From Streptomyces liliiviolaceus (lineage in GTDB: Bacteria > Actinomycetota > Actinomycetes > Streptomycetales > Streptomycetaceae), in contig NZ_JAGPYQ010000001.1 in the NCBI RefSeq assembly GCF_018070025.1, positions 5,580,001 through 5,644,000 on the forward strand: 64,000 nucleotides of DNA. Direction: 5' to 3'. Below the pieces are notes generated by a model. It searched no databases. It saw only the letters and a program-made list of their open reading frames with translations, and had not been told where the DNA came from. This document shows, one piece after another, positions 63,011 through 64,000 of this stretch (position 1 is the first letter of the stretch; each line of letters starts with the position of its first letter). The position numbers and the translations under genes were made by a program.

Positions 63011-63652
63011 TCATGGCGCGAGCAGCAGGCTGTCGCCGCGCTCCTTGGCGGCGGCGTAACGCCTCGACACGTCCTGCCAGTTGACGACGGCCCACATGGC
63101 GTCGATGAAGTCGACCTTCTGGTTCTTGTACTGGAGATAGAAGGCGTGCTCCCAGGCGTCGAAGACCAGGATCGGCGTCGAGCCCTGGCCGACGTTGCCC
63201 TGGTGGTCGTAGACCTGCTCGACGATCAGACGTCCGCTGAGCGGCTCATAGGCGAGGACGCCCCAGCCCGAACCCTGCGTGGTCGCGGACGCCTTGGTGA
63301 GCTGGGCCTTGAACGCGGCGAAGGAGCCGAACGACTCCGTGATCGCGTCCGCCAGCTCCCCCACACCGTCCGCCGCGAGGGGTTCGCCACCACCGTCGCC
63401 GGTCATGTTGTGCCAGTAGATGGAGTGCAGGATGTGCCCGGAGAGGTGGAAGGCGAGGTTCTTCTCCAGGCCGTTGATCGAGCCCCACGACTCCTTGTCG
63501 CGGGCCTCCGCGAGCTGTTCAAGGGTGTCGTTCGCGCCTTTCACGTACGCCGCGTGGTGCTTGTCGTGGTGCAGTTCGACGATCTGCGGGTTGATGACCG
63601 GTTCGAGCGCCGCGTAGTCGTACGGAAGCTCCGGGAGCGTGTAAACAGCCAT
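63011..63652 (-). CDS. sodF: Superoxide dismutase [Fe-Zn type] SodF
   Basis: A 213-residue Fe/Mn-type superoxide dismutase. Metal ligands: His in [12 protein letters not shown], His in [18 protein letters not shown], Asp and His in [21 protein letters not shown]. The typical ends ([30 protein letters not shown]) are present. The Gly-rich FeSOD feature at residues about 90-96 (GDGGGEP) and the residues around AYEP indicate the iron form. GAAGGA lies 8 nt upstream of ATG 63652. A Nur-type palindrome upstream suggests nickel-dependent repression, as known for sodF of Streptomyces. Confidence 0.95.
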   Translation of the reverse strand: MAVYTLPELPYDYAALEPVINPQIVELHHDKHHAAYVKGANDTLEQLAEARDKESWGSINGLEKNLAFHLSGHILHSIYWHNMTGDGGGEPLAADGVGELADAITESFGSFAAFKAQLTKASATTQGSGWGVLAYEPLSGRLIVEQVYDHQGNVGQGSTPILVFDAWEHAFYLQYKNQKVDFIDAMWAVVNWQDVSRRYAAAKERGDSLLLAP

Positions 63653-63677
63653 GTCCAACATCCTTCGGACTTGTTAT

Positions 63678-63698
63678 TGCAACTGATGTGCAGTTGCA
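63678..63698. promoter_or_regulatory. Nur-box-like palindrome upstream of sodF
   Basis: TGCAACTG, 5 bp (atgtg), CAGTTGCA: two perfect 8-bp arms, 26 nt from the sodF start codon. It has the tgcaa/ttgca character of the Nur operator that represses sodF when nickel is available in Streptomyces. Confidence 0.6.
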
Positions 63699-63733
63699 CG
63701 CTAGCAGCAGAAGGTTCGGGGCGCGGCCGATCG

Positions 63734-63778
63734 ACACAGCGAGGGCCGGAGGGGAAACCCCTCCGGCCCTCGCTGTGT
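63734..63778 (-). terminator. Strong hairpin between sodF and the CobN gene
   Basis: A perfect 21-bp stem (ACACAGCGAGGGCCGGAGGGG at 63734-63754 and its complement at 63758-63778) with an AAA loop, 36 nt after the CobN stop. Probably the terminator of the CobN transcript. Confidence 0.85.
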
Positions 63779-63813
63779 TGCGGCCCTCAGTCAGTACTCA
63801 CCGGTTCCGGGGC

Positions 63814-64000
63814 TCACTCCTCGCCCTCCAGGTCCCCCTCCGTCTCCAGGTATACCTGGCGCAGCGCCTCCAGCACCGCCGGGTCCGGCTTCTCCCACAT
63901 GCCGCGGGACTCCGCTTCGAGCAGCCGCTCGGCGATGCCGTGCAGGGCCCAGGGGTTGGCCTGCTGCAGGAACTCGCGGTTGGTCGGGTCCAGGACGTAC
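63814..64000 (-). CDS. cobN: Cobaltochelatase subunit CobN, C-terminal end (5' part outside window)
   Basis: The last 61 residues of a frame that runs off the right edge of the window: YVLDPTNREFLQQANPWALHGIAERLLEAESRGMWEKPDPAVLEALRQVYLETEGDLEGEE. The segment FLQQANPWALHGIAERLLEA resembles the C-terminus of CobN, which inserts cobalt into the corrin ring. Calling it CobN rests on that short match. It is relevant to the mutase genes nearby because MutB needs cobalamin. A strong terminator follows. Confidence 0.65.
   Translation of the reverse strand, partial: YVLDPTNREFLQQANPWALHGIAERLLEAESRGMWEKPDPAVLEALRQVYLETEGDLEGEE

Overview
The window is high-GC actinobacterial DNA, most likely from a Streptomyces. 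The evidence is the GC-rich third codon positions, GTG starts and GTGA/ATGA overlaps, an SsgB-free but typically Streptomyces gene mix (MmyB-type HTH regulators, GAF/ANTAR protein, RNase Sa-type nuclease, TerB and DUF475 proteins, methylmalonyl-CoA mutase operon, FeZn-type SOD) and a Streptomyces-style intergenic repeat at about 17.0-17.35 kb. No transposase, integrase or CRISPR array was seen.

Layout. 0-12.8 kb: accessory small-enzyme region with a partial epoxide hydrolase, a decayed NB-ARC regulator, YnfA, four NTF2/SnoaL-like proteins, a cupin, VOC and ABM domain proteins, an aldo/keto reductase, a saccharopine-dehydrogenase-like enzyme, TetR and two MmyB-type regulators and an MFS pump. 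12.9-18 kb: DUF475 membrane protein, type II NADH dehydrogenase, secreted SGNH hydrolase, repeat block and TerB protein. 18.1-29.7 kb: one long minus-strand organosulfur operon (peptide-type ABC importer, two flavin-dependent LLM monooxygenases, FAD monooxygenase, alpha/beta hydrolase and FMN reductase) headed by a 24-codon cysteine-ending leader peptide. 29.8-39.4 kb: DsbA-like protein with an Rrf2 regulator, cupin, ankyrin protein, initiator tRNA, isochorismatase plus GlxA regulator, GAF/ANTAR protein, ADP-ribosylglycohydrolase and a secreted ribonuclease.

39.4-56.3 kb is the most interesting part. It holds an isonitrile-lipopeptide (chalkophore-type) biosynthesis operon (non-haem iron oxidase, FcoT-like thioesterase, acyl-ACP ligase, ACP and C-A-PCP-reductase NRPS), preceded by a beta-hydroxylase-like gene and an MFS pump whose frame runs without a stop into the oxidase. 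On one side lies a FecBCD-type importer and on the other a copper operon (small Met/His-rich membrane protein, CopA-type ATPase, PCuAC-like protein, SigC-like ECF sigma factor). I read the same promoter, GGGAAC (once AGGAAC), exactly 17 nt, then CGACTACTG, 60-70 nt upstream of the first gene of all three operons and in the same orientation. This suggests that one ECF sigma factor, encoded in the copper operon, drives copper handling, chalkophore synthesis and chalkophore uptake together, in parallel with the SigC/nrp/ctpB system of Mycobacterium tuberculosis.

56.5-64 kb is housekeeping: mutA-mutB-meaB, two small unknown proteins, a flavodoxin-like protein, superoxide dismutase with a Nur-like operator, and the C-terminal end of a CobN-type cobaltochelatase (a plausible partner, since MutB needs cobalamin).
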